Of a stretch of DNA of 64,000 bases, positions 1-9,362 are shown piece after piece. The stretch is taken from the NCBI RefSeq assembly GCF_014764505.1, contig NZ_JACXWX010000001.1, positions 124,001-188,000 on the forward strand, in the 5' to 3' direction. Below the pieces are notes generated by a model, which saw nothing but the letters and a program-made list of their open reading frames with translations, was not told the DNA's origin and ran no database searches. Source of the stretch: Phormidium tenue FACHB-886 (GTDB lineage Bacteria > Cyanobacteriota > Cyanobacteriia > Elainellales > Elainellaceae). Every line of letters begins with the position of its first letter. Positions within the stretch are counted from its first letter, which is position 1. The position numbers were made by a program, and so were the translations under genes.

Positions 1-1
1 A

Positions 2-934
2 TCACAATACGTCAACGATTTCACATTGGATCAACGTAACTACCGCGTCTATGTACAGGCGGATCAGCAGTTTCGATCGAGACCAGAGGATATCCAGCAG
101 CTCTATGTTCGCTCGAATCCACCAGCAGGTAGTGATGCTCAGTCCCAGATGATCCCACTTAGCAACTTGGTAACGATTCGTCCTACTACGAGCGCCCAGA
201 CTATCAACCACTACAACCTATATCGCTCGATTTCGATACAAGGCAATGCTGCTCCAGGCAGCAGTTCAGGTCAGGCATTGCGGGCAATGGAGGAAACAGC
301 TCAGGAGATCTTTCCGCCGGGTTTGGGCTTTGAATGGACAGGGACAGCACTTGAAGAAGTAGAATCGGGTGGTCAAGCACCGCTCATCTTTGGGCTGGGC
401 TTGGTGCTCGTCTTCCTGGTGCTGGCAGCCCAGTATGAGAGCTATATTGACCCCTTGATCATTATGCTAACGGTGCCGCTGGCGGTGCTGGGCGCTATGT
501 TGGCACAAAAGTTCCGAGGACTTCCAAACGACGTTTACTGCCAAATTGGTTTGGTAATGTTGATTGGTTTGGCGAGTCGAAACGCCATTCTAATCGTAGA
601 ATACGCAAACCAGCTACGTGAAAAAGGGTTATCGATCACGCAAGCGGCGATCGAAGCCTCCCAAGAGCGCTTACGACCGATTTTGATGACAGCTCTTGCA
701 GGAATTGTTGGCTTTTTGCCGTTGGCTCTAGCTACTGGAGCGGGAGCCGCCAGTCGCGTTTCGTTAGGAACTGCACTATTTGGGGGCTATCTTTTCGCAA
801 CGCTGCTCAGTCTGTTTGTGGTACCAGTCCTCTACATCATCATCAAGCAGCTAGAAGATCGCTTATTCCCACCTAATAAAGAGCGTCAAGAGCAAGAGCG
901 GAAGATTGTGGAGGAGTCAAAGCAGACGATATAG
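2..934 (+). CDS. RND efflux permease, HAE1 type (3' part only)
   Basis: This is the C-terminal 310 residues of an inner-membrane RND drug/solvent exporter driven by proton flow. The reading frame is open to the left edge, so the start lies outside the window. The first visible residues belong to a periplasmic porter loop. They are followed by the second membrane half, with the conserved stretch containing YESYIDPLIIML, a run of hydrophobic segments, and the RPILMT motif near residues 225-230 that precedes the last helices. The charged tail (EERQEQER-like) is cytoplasmic. A hairpin terminator follows directly. A second, complete RND system lies at 38-43 kb; the two share the family but are clearly different sequences. 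The substrate cannot be inferred. Confidence 0.93.
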   Translation, partial: SQYVNDFTLDQRNYRVYVQADQQFRSRPEDIQQLYVRSNPPAGSDAQSQMIPLSNLVTIRPTTSAQTINHYNLYRSISIQGNAAPGSSSGQALRAMEETAQEIFPPGLGFEWTGTALEEVESGGQAPLIFGLGLVLVFLVLAAQYESYIDPLIIMLTVPLAVLGAMLAQKFRGLPNDVYCQIGLVMLIGLASRNAILIVEYANQLREKGLSITQAAIEASQERLRPILMTALAGIVGFLPLALATGAGAASRVSLGTALFGGYLFATLLSLFVVPVLYIIIKQLEDRLFPPNKERQEQERKIVEESKQTI

Positions 935-952
935 GTAAAATCTGAAAAGTCA

Positions 953-996
953 GCGCTCAATTGCTACCTCATTCGGTAGCAATTGGGCGTTTTTGC
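953..996 (+). terminator. Rho-independent terminator after RND permease
   Basis: A stem of about 15 bp (arms built on caattgctacc and ggtagcaattg, with one G-T pair at the base) encloses a short loop and is followed by a T-rich run. It begins about 20 bases after the RND stop codon. Confidence 0.75.
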
Positions 997-1324
997 TGTC
1001 TTTGCTGTTTTGCTGTCTTTACTATAGTGCGCCAGTGTGCGAAGTGTTTGTGAGCTAGGAACCCTGCAAATGGCTTTCTAAGTCTTCTGTAGAGGATTTA
1101 CGCATCTTAAAAGACTTGCAGAAGTCCTAATAGATTTAGGCAGTTAAAAATCGCCAAAAATTTTGCTGTAGTTGCGCTAGATCACACTTTCTATGGGCAA
1201 AATATCGTAGTTTCATTCTACGTAAAACCAGTGCTACCTCCTTCAGAAATGTTCAGGGCTACTCCTGTAGACATAGGTACACTGTAGACAAAGCACATTA
1301 TCCATCCCCCTTAGGCAGTCTTCC
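997..1324. other. Intergenic region, nothing recognised
   Basis: About 330 bases between the terminator of the RND gene and the small membrane protein. It is AT-rich, with no convincing ORF, tRNA or repeat. It presumably holds the promoter of the small gene downstream, but no clear -35/-10 pair stands out. Confidence 0.5.
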
Positions 1325-1567
1325 ATGAGCAAAAATTCAGAAAAGCGACTTTGGACGGCGATCGCTATCTGCGGCGCACTCGGCATTATCTTCGGTTGTG
1401 CAACCGGACAGGCAGCAGTCAACCAATGCCAAACCACAGACCCCGCTAATCATTGCCTATCACAAGACCCCTGGCAAACCCGTCTAGAGAACATTAGCTT
1501 TGGTCTATTTGCCGGAATCGGCGGTGCTGTAGGAGCAACCTGGCAAGCCTGGAAGAAAAATATCTAA
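1325..1567 (+). CDS. Small membrane protein, function unknown
   Basis: An 80-residue protein with two likely membrane segments: residues 10-33 (AIAICGALGIIFGCATGQAA region) and 57-73 (a Gly/Ala-rich FGLFAGIGGAVGA stretch). A short polar loop between them carries two cysteines (CQ and NHC). The C-terminus is basic (WKKNI), so it would sit in the cytoplasm. I do not recognise the family. Codon use looks like that of the neighbours and a HIP1 octamer lies inside the gene. It stands alone between two genes on the same strand. Function is unknown; it is a plausible real gene because of the coherent membrane topology. Confidence 0.6.
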   Translation: MSKNSEKRLWTAIAICGALGIIFGCATGQAAVNQCQTTDPANHCLSQDPWQTRLENISFGLFAGIGGAVGATWQAWKKNI

Positions 1568-1701
1568 TGGCTTTGTAGCAGCCTCAAACGTTCACAATTC
1601 AAACAAATAAGCAAGCGGCACATCCTCTAGATGTGTCGCCTGTTCTAGTTTTTGCTCCTGACTATTGCTTCTGCACAGCTTTTCTGCAACTCTGCTGAAG
1701 T

Positions 1702-2613
1702 ATGACAAGCTCTTCTTCATCCCAACCCCCATCCCTAACCTGGCAACGCTTAACCCCTTACCTGTTTCTGCTGCCTGCGCTGCTAATGCTGACGTTAACG
1801 GTCTTCTACCCGGCACTGCAGGCGTTTTACCTCAGCTTCACTCAATACGGCTTTGACATCACTCAGCCGCCGCAGTGGATTGGGCTGGAGAATTTTCAAC
1901 GGCTGGCAGGCGATCGTATCTTTTGGCGAACGCTCCGCAATACCTTGGTTTACCTGATCGGGGTTGTGCCGATCTTAGTATTTGTGCCGTTAGGGTTGGC
2001 AATTTTAGTCAATCAAGCTCTACCGGGAATTCGCTGGTTTCGGGCTGCCTACTATACGCCTGTCGTTATTTCAATGGTGGTGGCAGGCATCGCTTGGCGC
2101 TGGCTCTATTCTGAGACAGGACTGTTCAACCAGTTCTTGCGCTGGTCGAGGCTCTTACAAGAAGGAATTCCTTGGCTAACCAGCCCGCAATTTGCTTTAT
2201 TTAGCGTTATGGCGGTGACAGTTTGGAAAGGCTTGGGCTACTACATGGTGATTTACCTAGCCGGTCTACAGTCAATTCCTGCAGATCTCTACGAAGCAGG
2301 AGCGATTGACGGCTCCGATGGCTGGCGTAAGCATTTGGATATCACGATTCCTTTAATGCGTCCCTATCTATTTCTGGTGGCAGTTATTTCTGCGATTTCT
2401 GCAACGAAAGTTTTTGAAGAAATCTATATCATGACTCAAGGCGGACCTCGGAGCAGTTCCAAAACCTTGGTCTACTATGTTTATGAAAGTGCCTTCACTG
2501 ATCTAGAAGTCAGCTACGCCTGCACAATTGGACTAATAATGTTTCTTATAATTTTGGGGCTTTCGCTGCTGCGCCTAGCTATTAATCGTCAGCCTACTGA
2601 CCTACAGTTTTAG
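1702..2613 (+). CDS. ABC sugar transporter permease, MalF/UgpA type
   Basis: A 303-residue inner-membrane permease of the binding-protein-dependent carbohydrate importer family (MalF/UgpA/LacF). It has six predicted membrane segments, the first at about residues 18-42. The EAA loop that docks the ATPase is clear near residues 198-218 (EAGAIDGSDGWRKHL and following IPL). The motif TQGGP around residue 249 is typical of MalF-like subunits. Such permeases normally pair with a MalG-type permease and a solute-binding protein, but neither is adjacent, so the partners must be encoded elsewhere, as is common in cyanobacteria. The sugar cannot be told from the sequence. The ATG start is preceded by a weak ribosome site. 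Confidence 0.92.
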   Translation: MTSSSSSQPPSLTWQRLTPYLFLLPALLMLTLTVFYPALQAFYLSFTQYGFDITQPPQWIGLENFQRLAGDRIFWRTLRNTLVYLIGVVPILVFVPLGLAILVNQALPGIRWFRAAYYTPVVISMVVAGIAWRWLYSETGLFNQFLRWSRLLQEGIPWLTSPQFALFSVMAVTVWKGLGYYMVIYLAGLQSIPADLYEAGAIDGSDGWRKHLDITIPLMRPYLFLVAVISAISATKVFEEIYIMTQGGPRSSSKTLVYYVYESAFTDLEVSYACTIGLIMFLIILGLSLLRLAINRQPTDLQF

Positions 2614-2736
2614 CCCAGTACCTCACTAGGTCATCCTGTAGCCCGATCGCCGATTGCCTGCTCTCGAGCAATAATCTTCTTTAGGGCTGGGGAACACCCC
2701 ACCCCCAACAACACCTGGATCAGGGAGGAGAACACA

Positions 2737-2955
2737 ATGAATCCAGCAGAAGTAAATTGTGCAACGGCTTGCGTTAATGGCTGTGTGTTAGGAGATCAGT
2801 GTCCCAAGCAAGAATATCGAGAGCAGGCATCTCAGTTTATTCAAGAGACCTCGCTCGATCAGATGTTAGCGATCGCTGAGCAGGCGCTCCGCAAAAAAGC
2901 AACGACTCCACCGCAGTGGGTCTTTCCAGAAGAGGGAACGCCTAAAACCGAATAG
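2737..2955 (+). CDS. Small Cys-rich conserved protein
   Basis: A 72-residue protein with a strong ribosome site (ggaggag) eight bases before ATG. The N-terminus holds four cysteines spaced C8-x3-C12-x3-C16-x5-C22, which could bind a metal or form disulfides. The rest is a helical stretch (residues 27-52) and a Pro-rich tail. It has no signal peptide, so it is probably cytoplasmic. It follows the sugar permease by about 120 bases on the same strand. I do not know a function. The metal-binding idea rests only on the cysteine spacing. Confidence 0.65.
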   Translation: MNPAEVNCATACVNGCVLGDQCPKQEYREQASQFIQETSLDQMLAIAEQALRKKATTPPQWVFPEEGTPKTE

Positions 2956-2982
2956 ATTATTTGGGGCAGGCAAAGCCTGCCC

Positions 2983-3924
2983 CTACTCTACCTTCGTTGA
3001 GTCACTTAGACAGCGGCTTATCGCTCCGTCCTCCTTTTCGGTTGCCTTATGGGCATGGAAGCGAATGCCCAGGAAGATGTCGTAGATAAAGCTCCAAAAG
3101 TCTTTGTCCTGAAAGATGCCTAGTGACTGATGGCAGCCCTTAGCATCCAGCAGGGGACGAGTTGCCTGATACGCTGCCTGATATTTGTACCATGGGATAG
3201 ACGGCCATAGATGGTGGATCAGGTGATAATTCTGACCCATAATCAGCAGATTTAGGATAGGGCTGGGATACACTCTAGCGTTCCTCCAGCGATCGCGTTC
3301 CTTAAAAGGGCGATGGGGAAAGTAGTCAAAAAACAAGCCAAGCGCCAACCCCACCACTAGCGCCGGAGAGAACCAGTAGTCAAAGAGGTAACCTACAAAG
3401 CCGTAGCGAATCGACAGAAAAACGATCGTTGCAAAAATCAGTCTTGCTAAAAACCACTCTAAAAGCTCAAACTTGCGCCAAAGCTGCCGCTTGAAAAAGA
3501 AAACCTCGTGATAAAAGAAGCGGGGGGCGATCAACCAAAGCGGACCACATGTTGAGACAAAGTGATCCGGATCGTTTTCTGGATCATTAACATTGGCATG
3601 ATGCTGCATATGCACTCGCGTAAACACGGGAAACGAAAAGCCCAGCATCAAGGCGCTACCATGACCCAAAACTGCATTCACTATTCGATTGCGATGTGCC
3701 ACGTTGTGCGAGGCATCGTGGATGACCGTTCCAACCAAATGCAGGGCAAGTGTGTTGCTGATGAAACAGCACCAGTTCGGTACATCCCATACCCAATATC
3801 CAAGGGTTGATCCAATTGCGATTGCTACAGCTGCCAAAAACATGAGCAGCGTTGGATTTAGCGTACCTGGCGGACCCAAAAATTCTTTTGGCACAGTCAG
3901 GGGCTTCACTGCCTCCGACACCAT
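2983..3924 (-). CDS. crtR: Beta-carotene hydroxylase
   Basis: A 313-residue membrane di-iron hydroxylase of the fatty-acid-desaturase superfamily that converts beta-carotene to zeaxanthin and related xanthophylls. The three histidine boxes are visible: HDASHNVAH near residues 68-76, HMQHH near 105-109, and NYHLIHH near 232-238. Hydrophobic segments flank them, as expected for an enzyme embedded in the thylakoid or cytoplasmic membrane. The overall length and boxes match cyanobacterial CrtR rather than the DesA-type acyl desaturases. The gene is monocistronic and convergent with the small Cys-rich gene, the two stops being 28 bases apart. Confidence 0.93.
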   Translation of the reverse strand: MVSEAVKPLTVPKEFLGPPGTLNPTLLMFLAAVAIAIGSTLGYWVWDVPNWCCFISNTLALHLVGTVIHDASHNVAHRNRIVNAVLGHGSALMLGFSFPVFTRVHMQHHANVNDPENDPDHFVSTCGPLWLIAPRFFYHEVFFFKRQLWRKFELLEWFLARLIFATIVFLSIRYGFVGYLFDYWFSPALVVGLALGLFFDYFPHRPFKERDRWRNARVYPSPILNLLIMGQNYHLIHHLWPSIPWYKYQAAYQATRPLLDAKGCHQSLGIFQDKDFWSFIYDIFLGIRFHAHKATEKEDGAISRCLSDSTKVE

Positions 3925-4468
3925 GATGTTTCCACTCCTTAACAGTCACCCTTGCGTAGTATAGGCTACGAAGCAGCACAGAATAAAGTTTTGTGAAATC
4001 AGGGGATTTAATCAGACCTGTGGTCGACCTCTCATGATTGCTAATACTTTAGCAGGACAGGGGGCAGAAGAGAGGAAAGATGTAAGGGCAGTGAAGATGA
4101 ACAATCTGCTTCCAAAAAGTTCATCTTTGCTTAATGGAGAATTCCCCGTTCTAACTGTGAAAATTCACGAAATTCACAGGGCTTTTCCGCAATACTACTG
4201 AAGCAGGGTGAGGTTGTTATTGTTGCTAAGAAAAGTCCGCAATGTCTCTCACCTTCTGCCTCCTGGCTGCTAGGTATTCTCAGAAACAAGCGAAAGTCTA
4301 TCGCAGGAAACAGGATGCATTTCCGTACTTTCAACCTAACGTTTCTGGTTCAGACAGCCTATTAAGTGACATATAGCAAGATACAGCGTCATATAAAATA
4401 CCTGACACTAAAAGTTAGGGCAGCCCATTCATCAGCCCCCTTCGGGGTGTAGATACTGTGAGGACGGT
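3925..4468. other. Intergenic region with probable divergent promoters
   Basis: About 540 bases between the divergent crtR and TPR genes. Both promoters must lie here. A candidate promoter for the TPR gene is annotated separately, and a UUCG-type mini-hairpin (ccccc-ttcg-ggg) sits about 25 bases before the TPR start. No ORF in this stretch looks protein-like. Confidence 0.5.
4367..4397 (+). promoter_or_regulatory. Candidate sigma-70 promoter of TPR gene
   Basis: TGACAT at 4367-4372 and TATAAA at 4392-4397 are separated by 19 bases, a little longer than ideal. The resulting leader would be about 65 bases and would include the small UUCG hairpin. This is pattern matching only. Confidence 0.3.
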
Positions 4469-5308
4469 ATGAACACTCGCTCTTTTGCCGGTCGCAACAA
4501 GAAATCGAATAATCCGCAACATTCCACTGGTACAGGCATCTCGTTCCGTGCTTTTCATGCTCAGAAGCGCTGGCAGCCCAAACAGGACACCAAGAACGTT
4601 AAGTCAGATGTAGCTGCAAGTGCTGCATCCTCTGGCAAAGCCCCTTCTTCAGAGAGCTGCGTTCCGCCGACCCTTAGTCTAGCGGAACAAGAAACATTGC
4701 TCCGGCAGCAGGCACTCGCTTTTGCTCATCAGGGCGATCGTTCAGCCGCTCTTAGCTTATTTAACGCGCTGCTAGCACGAAACCCACAGAGCGCGATTGA
4801 CTATAGCAACAGAGGACTCGTGTACTTCCAGAATGGACAGGCTGACCAAGCGCTAGCGGACTACGACAAGGCAATTGAACTCAATCCACGCCTCGATAGC
4901 GCCTACAACAACCGCGCCAACTACTACGCCGCCCAAGGTCAGTACCTAGAAGCCATTCTGGATTACGACATCGCGCTAGACCTGAACCCAGCTAACGTTC
5001 GCGCTTGGATTAATCAAGGGATTACCTTCCGCGAGTTGGAAATGTACGATCGGGCCCTAGAAAGCTTTGACCTAGCTCTTTGCTTGAATCGGCTGGAGGG
5101 TCATATCTATGCCGAGCGGGGGCGAACCGAGCATCTCCGAGGAGATTGGAACTGTGCAATTGCAGACTACAAACGCGCCTTAGAAAAGCTACCTCAGTTT
5201 ACAGAATCTACTGCTGATTCTGCAGTGCGGTTGCGGGTGCAGGTAGAGGGCTGGAAAAATGAGCTATTTAATGTAGCGCTTGAAGGCGATGCAGGATGGA
5301 AGCTCTAA
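4469..5308 (+). CDS. TPR repeat protein
   Basis: A 279-residue protein whose first 70 residues are polar and low in complexity, with no signal peptide. They are followed by at least four tetratricopeptide repeats from about residue 75 to 240. Repeat signatures such as A..YDKAIELNP and A..DYDIALDLNP recur every 34 residues. TPR arrays bind peptides or partner proteins and act as scaffolds; in cyanobacteria many serve photosystem assembly or pilus biogenesis, but nothing here indicates which. The ribosome site (gaggac) fits the ATG start. A perfect hairpin terminator follows about 100 bases downstream. Confidence 0.85.
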   Translation: MNTRSFAGRNKKSNNPQHSTGTGISFRAFHAQKRWQPKQDTKNVKSDVAASAASSGKAPSSESCVPPTLSLAEQETLLRQQALAFAHQGDRSAALSLFNALLARNPQSAIDYSNRGLVYFQNGQADQALADYDKAIELNPRLDSAYNNRANYYAAQGQYLEAILDYDIALDLNPANVRAWINQGITFRELEMYDRALESFDLALCLNRLEGHIYAERGRTEHLRGDWNCAIADYKRALEKLPQFTESTADSAVRLRVQVEGWKNELFNVALEGDAGWKL

Positions 5309-5404
5309 AAGCATTACCAGGAACTATTGAAATGTAGCGCTACAGGACTAAATTGATATCTTTAAATTTTTTGTCCTACACTATACGATTACGATATAGC
5401 AACA

Positions 5405-5446
5405 GCAAAAGCGGTGACGATTCCTTTGAATCGTCACCGCTTTTGC
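5405..5446. terminator. Bidirectional hairpin terminator
   Basis: A perfect 18-bp inverted repeat (arms gcaaaagcggtgacgatt and its complement) with a six-base loop, lying between the convergent TPR gene and a small minus-strand gene. The A-rich and T-rich outer ends would provide the U tract on either strand. Confidence 0.7.
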
Positions 5447-5517
5447 TAGCCACGTTCAATGACAGACACCCCTAATAATCTCTGAGCCTTCCAGTCCCTA
5501 AGCGTTCAGAGATGTAA

Positions 5518-5721
5518 TTACTCAATTGAGATGGACTGCGGACCGCTACTTCTACCATTGCTGCTGGTTGTAGCAGGCGACCCAGTTTGTTTATCTAGCC
5601 AGCTTTTGACGGGTTCTTCGGTCAGGTTCAGGCGCAGCAGCCCCGAAGCAAATCCACCCAGGAAGGCGATCGGGTATCCAGCCAGCTCTCTGAGAACTGG
5701 GGTTAGCTCATCCAAAAACAT
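5518..5721 (-). CDS. Small conserved cyanobacterial protein
   Basis: A 67-residue protein starting at MFLDELTPVLREL. The open frame extends another 44 codons upstream, but that part is unlike protein and the internal Met gives a sensible N-terminus. Residues 16-32 (PIAFLGGFASGLLRL) form a moderately hydrophobic, Gly-rich segment that could touch or cross a membrane. It is followed by a charged helix (TEEPVKSWLDKQ) and a polar Ser-rich tail. The core resembles a short conserved cyanobacterial hypothetical protein; I know of no function. It is convergent with the TPR gene and divergent from the EamA exporter. Confidence 0.6.
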   Translation of the reverse strand: MFLDELTPVLRELAGYPIAFLGGFASGLLRLNLTEEPVKSWLDKQTGSPATTSSNGRSSGPQSISIE

Positions 5722-5958
5722 AGGAGATTTTCTACATGCTACGGTTACACTCCTGATCCTAGCGTGAGAACAGCCGATCGCGGTTTGTTGGGTCGATTTG
5801 AGCAAACTAGGCGCTGTTTCGAGAGCTGTCATGCAGTTATTAGAAACGAACACATCATGGACAAAGTTTAATACTTAAACAACTACTTGACTTTAGCGAA
5901 TTGATCCTGTCATGCTGTGAAGATATGATCTGGCGCTTCATGTCCAGTCTATTGATTT

Positions 5959-6858
5959 GTGAAAGAGTCTAAACAACAATCGGCACTGCTTGCCCTGCTA
6001 GTTCTTTCTGCTATCTGGGGCTATGCTTGGGTCGTTATGAAGATTGGGGTGCAATACGCCCCTCCTTTTGCCTTTGCTGCCATTCGGGCAGCTTTTGGGG
6101 CAGGCAGCTTGTTTTTAGTGATGCTTTGCCTCCGAAAGCCACTGGTGCCCCAGCAGGTTGGCAAACTCATTCTATTGGGATTGCTGCAGACAGGCGGCAT
6201 GATTGGGCTACCGATGTGGGCGTTAGTTAGCGGTGGGGCAGGCAAAACATCGGTGCTATGTTATACCATGCCTTTCTGGGTGCTGCTGTTTGCCTGGGTC
6301 TTTCTGGGAGAACGCCTGAAACGAGAGCAGTGGGTTTATGTAGGTTTGGCGGTTGCAGGATTGGTTTGTGTCTTAATGCCGCTAGACTTCACAGAGCAGT
6401 CTTTCAGCAAAGTAGTCGCCATTTTGGCTGGGCTCTGCTGGGGACTGAGCGCAATTATCGTCAAAAAAATCAATCAAGCTGGAAGCATTGATCTCTTGTC
6501 ACTTACGGCATGGCAAATGCTATTCGGCAGCGTTCCGCTTGTACTTGCGGCGCTCTTGGTTCCCGCTCCACCGATTCAATGGACGGGTACTTTGATTGCC
6601 GCTTTGGGCTATGTTATTGTTCCAGCAACGGCGATCGCCTATATTCTTTGGCTGTATGCGCTGACACACCTATCGGCTGGGACGGCAGGGCTAGGCACAC
6701 TGGCAAACCCAGTTGTGGGCGTGCTGATGGCTTGGCTTGTGTTGGGCGAAGTGCCTAATGGAGCAGAGGCGATCGGCATGGTGCTGATTGGGACTGCACT
6801 TGCGCTAAACACGCTACAAGCTTTGAAGCTACGATCGACTGCGGCAGGGGTTAAGTGA
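5959..6858 (+). CDS. EamA (DMT) family transporter
   Basis: A 299-residue inner-membrane protein with ten predicted helices formed by two EamA repeats. The first repeat starts with LVLSAIWGYAWVVMKIG and the second near residue 150 with GLCWGLSAIIVKK. This drug/metabolite superfamily exports or imports metabolites such as amino acids; the substrate is not deducible. The start is GTG at 5959, chosen because it gives the usual short polar N-terminus before helix 1. It has no operon partner: the methyltransferase downstream begins 73 bases later. Confidence 0.9.
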   Translation: MKESKQQSALLALLVLSAIWGYAWVVMKIGVQYAPPFAFAAIRAAFGAGSLFLVMLCLRKPLVPQQVGKLILLGLLQTGGMIGLPMWALVSGGAGKTSVLCYTMPFWVLLFAWVFLGERLKREQWVYVGLAVAGLVCVLMPLDFTEQSFSKVVAILAGLCWGLSAIIVKKINQAGSIDLLSLTAWQMLFGSVPLVLAALLVPAPPIQWTGTLIAALGYVIVPATAIAYILWLYALTHLSAGTAGLGTLANPVVGVLMAWLVLGEVPNGAEAIGMVLIGTALALNTLQALKLRSTAAGVK

Positions 6859-6931
6859 CTACTGCACAGGTACGATATGCTTTAGGCGACACTACGCAGC
6901 TATTCTTTAGATCAAAGTAGATCAAAGTGAT

Positions 6932-7561
6932 ATGAGTGTTCAAGCTGCATACGATGATTGGTCTAGAACATACGACGTAGACAAGAACCTGACACGAGAT
7001 CTGGATCAAGCAGTAACCAGAGAAACCTTGATGGGTTTGAAGTGTAGATTAGCTATTGAACTTGGCTGTGGTACCGGCAAAAATACTCTTTTGCTTTCAC
7101 AGATCGCCCACGAAGTGCATGCGATCGATTTCTCAGAGCACATGATTGAGAAGGCAAGAGAGAAAATACATTCAGACAACGTGATTTTCTCCATAGCAGA
7201 TGTAACAAAGCCATGGGCAGATCCGTCAGGAGCTGCTGACCTAATCACTTGCAATCTTATTTTGGAACACATCAAGGATCTCTCGTTTATATTTGCCGAA
7301 GCTTCTCGTGTACTAGTTGAAGAAGGATACTTTTTTATTTCCGAGCTGCATCCATTCAAACAATATGGCGGCACAAAAGCTAACTTCCAGAGGAATCAGG
7401 AGATCGTTCAGATTGAAGCATTCGTCCACCACATATCGGATTTTTTGAGCACAGCGAAAGCGCATAGTTTTATACTTGAAGATTTGCAAGAGTGGTGGCA
7501 CGAACAAGACCAAGGCAAACCGCCAAGGATCGTATCGATCCTGTTCAAGAAGCGCCACTGA
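6932..7561 (+). CDS. Class I SAM-dependent methyltransferase
   Basis: A 209-residue cytoplasmic methyltransferase with a Rossmann fold. Motif I is ELGCGTGKNT at about residues 43-52. An acidic ribose-binding residue follows in HAIDFSEHM, and motif IV lies in ADLITCNLILEHI near 105-118. The N-terminal YDDWSRTYD resembles the UbiE/UbiG-like group that methylates small molecules. The substrate is unknown. It follows the EamA exporter on the same strand and could be co-transcribed. Its codon use (more A/T-ending codons) differs slightly from its neighbours, a weak hint of acquisition. Confidence 0.88.
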   Translation: MSVQAAYDDWSRTYDVDKNLTRDLDQAVTRETLMGLKCRLAIELGCGTGKNTLLLSQIAHEVHAIDFSEHMIEKAREKIHSDNVIFSIADVTKPWADPSGAADLITCNLILEHIKDLSFIFAEASRVLVEEGYFFISELHPFKQYGGTKANFQRNQEIVQIEAFVHHISDFLSTAKAHSFILEDLQEWWHEQDQGKPPRIVSILFKKRH

Positions 7562-7590
7562 CAAGCAAACCTATTTGAAATGCAACTCGC

Positions 7591-8166
7591 CTAGAAGATG
7601 CGGATATTTAAGAAATCTTCCAGCTGCTCACTAATTCTCAAAATTTGCTCATAGGCTTCTCCTAGCCGATTGCCATCTACCTGAACTTCCTGAGTTGGGT
7701 AGTTCTGCATCAGCTCCAGCAGCGTGATTTCGTTGTCTTCCCTTGCCGACAGCACCATCGCTGCTCGCATCGCCTTCTCGTCTTCTTCGCCTGATCGCGT
7801 ATACACGTATTGGCTTAGCTGCGACAACACCGCCTCTCCCGCAAAGCTATTTAGCACCCGATCGAGCATCACTGCATCGATCGACACAGGTTTGGTCAAG
7901 CTCTCGCGAATTGCTTGAGGGTCTTCACCGGACATACGGAGATAGGTGCGCAGGGGTCTAGAGGTTTCTCCTGTTTCGGCAAATTTTGCCAAATCTTCGA
8001 CCGCTACCGATCGCTGAATCACGTTGTATTTCAGCACGACCCGCTCAGCAGCGGCTGTCGGGGAGGAACTAAACATCACTGCACCCAACGTCACTGCACC
8101 CAACGCTGCCAGCTTACGCCAGCCGATCGATTGTCCTGCAGCGCGGTAGTTAGCAGTGTGATTCAT
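7591..8166 (-). CDS. Secreted DUF1400 protein
   Basis: A 191-residue protein with a Sec signal peptide (basic N-terminus, hydrophobic stretch LAALGAVTLGAVMF, cleavage likely after AAA near residue 40). The mature part matches the DUF1400 region usually found in front of cyanobacterial alpha/beta hydrolases (ERVVLKYN, SRPLRTYLR, NRLGEAYEQI). No hydrolase domain follows, so this is a stand-alone DUF1400 module in the periplasm. Family members lack an assigned role. It is followed upstream in transcription by nothing on the same strand within about 90 bases except the Ig-like gene's 3' end. Confidence 0.8.
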   Translation of the reverse strand: MNHTANYRAAGQSIGWRKLAALGAVTLGAVMFSSSPTAAAERVVLKYNVIQRSVAVEDLAKFAETGETSRPLRTYLRMSGEDPQAIRESLTKPVSIDAVMLDRVLNSFAGEAVLSQLSQYVYTRSGEEDEKAMRAAMVLSAREDNEITLLELMQNYPTQEVQVDGNRLGEAYEQILRISEQLEDFLNIRIF

Positions 8167-8252
8167 AGTTCCTCCTGGTTAGCCTAGTTAACTTGCTTGT
8201 ATTACAGGGCTGAAAGAGCGAGGTAGCAACCAGCACTCTTTCAGCAGCAGCC

Positions 8253-9362
8253 CTAGCGCGATTGTGCCCTTAGAATAAGCTGCGTTTGGGGGCTGGTTTG
8301 GTTGCCCTCAGTTGCAGTTGCCTGAATGCGATAGCGCAATCCCGGCACATCCACCGGCAATTCTGGCACTTCCACTTCAAAGCGCCCGTTGCGATCGGCA
8401 GTCACTTCTTCGTCAACAAGCGTTTGTCCGCCAACGGTAACGCCTAAGATCGACGCGCCTGCTACAACCCTAATTTGCACATCAGCATTTGGGCGGGTTT
8501 GCCCAACCAGCGTGAAACCATCCCGACTGACGCGTTCACCTTCTGAGTGGCTAGTGAAACGAGGCTGGAGCTGCGTGGAGGGCGTAGTTGTGCCGCCGCC
8601 CGTGTTGCCCCCAGTATTTCCGCCAGTGTTGCCTCCAGTGTTTCCGCCAGTGTTGCCTCCAGTGTTTCCGCCAGTAGTCACATTAAACGCTACAGGCCGA
8701 GGAGCAGCTGCATAGGTGTTTTGGGTACCCCGCCGCAGGCGACCGATTACGATCCCCTCATTGACGCGATCTCCCCGTTGCAGCGTGATGCTTGCAGCAT
8801 AAACACCCGACGAGGTTTCCCGTGCTGGCACCTCTCGCACGGTGCGGTTGTCCTGCACCAGCAGAAAAACGCCTTGTGCTCCGGCAGTGCCGTTCATCGT
8901 CATTGTCAGCGTTTGTCCGGTATTGAGGACGACACCAACGCCATCATGCGTGACGGAGGTAATTTGAGCAGCGGGTTGAGCTTGCTGCACGTTGAACGTC
9001 CAGTTGGCAGAACGAGGATTACCGTTGACGTTGCGAAACTCAACACGCACCTGTACCTGACCAGCGGGTAGCGGCTGTGTCGGACGATAGGTGAAAAAGT
9101 TGTTGGTGATCGTGCTTTGGCTGGTTACATCTCGCCCATTGACAAAGACTTTGACCGTATTGAGATCGACCGCAACCCCTGTAGTGGTGTCAAATTGCCC
9201 TGAGATTGAGGTGTTGGGCGAAACGTTAGTTGCATTTGCAGTCGGCTCAAAATTGGAAACGCGCTGAGCGATCGCGGCGGGCATTCCTGCCAAAGGAGCC
9301 AGCATAAAGCCTGTAGCAGCAAGTAGTGTAATGAGCCTTTGCGGTTTTCGAGGTGACATCAT
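8253..9362 (-). CDS. Secreted Ig-like protein with Asn-Thr-Gly-Gly repeat linker
   Basis: A 369-residue exported protein. A signal peptide covers residues 1-32, with cleavage likely after AIA. Two Ig-like beta domains follow (about 35-125 and 128-230); the first resembles the bacterial Ig-like domain with [11 protein letters not shown] and [12 protein letters not shown] linker of about six NTGG units (residues 232-256) leads to a third beta domain at the C-terminus ([10 protein letters not shown]). It probably acts at the cell surface or in the periplasm as an adhesive or carbohydrate-binding protein. Its ATG overlaps the TGA of mtnP (ATGATG), so the two are translationally coupled, which is an odd pairing. 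Function is inferred from fold only. Confidence 0.8.
   Translation of the reverse strand: MMSPRKPQRLITLLAATGFMLAPLAGMPAAIAQRVSNFEPTANATNVSPNTSISGQFDTTTGVAVDLNTVKVFVNGRDVTSQSTITNNFFTYRPTQPLPAGQVQVRVEFRNVNGNPRSANWTFNVQQAQPAAQITSVTHDGVGVVLNTGQTLTMTMNGTAGAQGVFLLVQDNRTVREVPARETSSGVYAASITLQRGDRVNEGIVIGRLRRGTQNTYAAAPRPVAFNVTTGGNTGGNTGGNTGGNTGGNTGGNTGGGTTTPSTQLQPRFTSHSEGERVSRDGFTLVGQTRPNADVQIRVVAGASILGVTVGGQTLVDEEVTADRNGRFEVEVPELPVDVPGLRYRIQATATEGNQTSPQTQLILRAQSR
8600..8675. repeat. 24-bp tandem repeat encoding NTGG units
   Basis: Imperfect 12/24-base units (gccagtgttgcctccagtg-type) repeat three to four times in frame. They encode the flexible NTGG linker of the surrounding secreted protein, and unit number may vary between strains through slippage. 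Confidence 0.8.

Noticed and set aside
8600-8675. Regular repeats that could suggest a CRISPR array
   Set aside because: They are contiguous in-frame coding repeats with no spacers; no cas genes are present.
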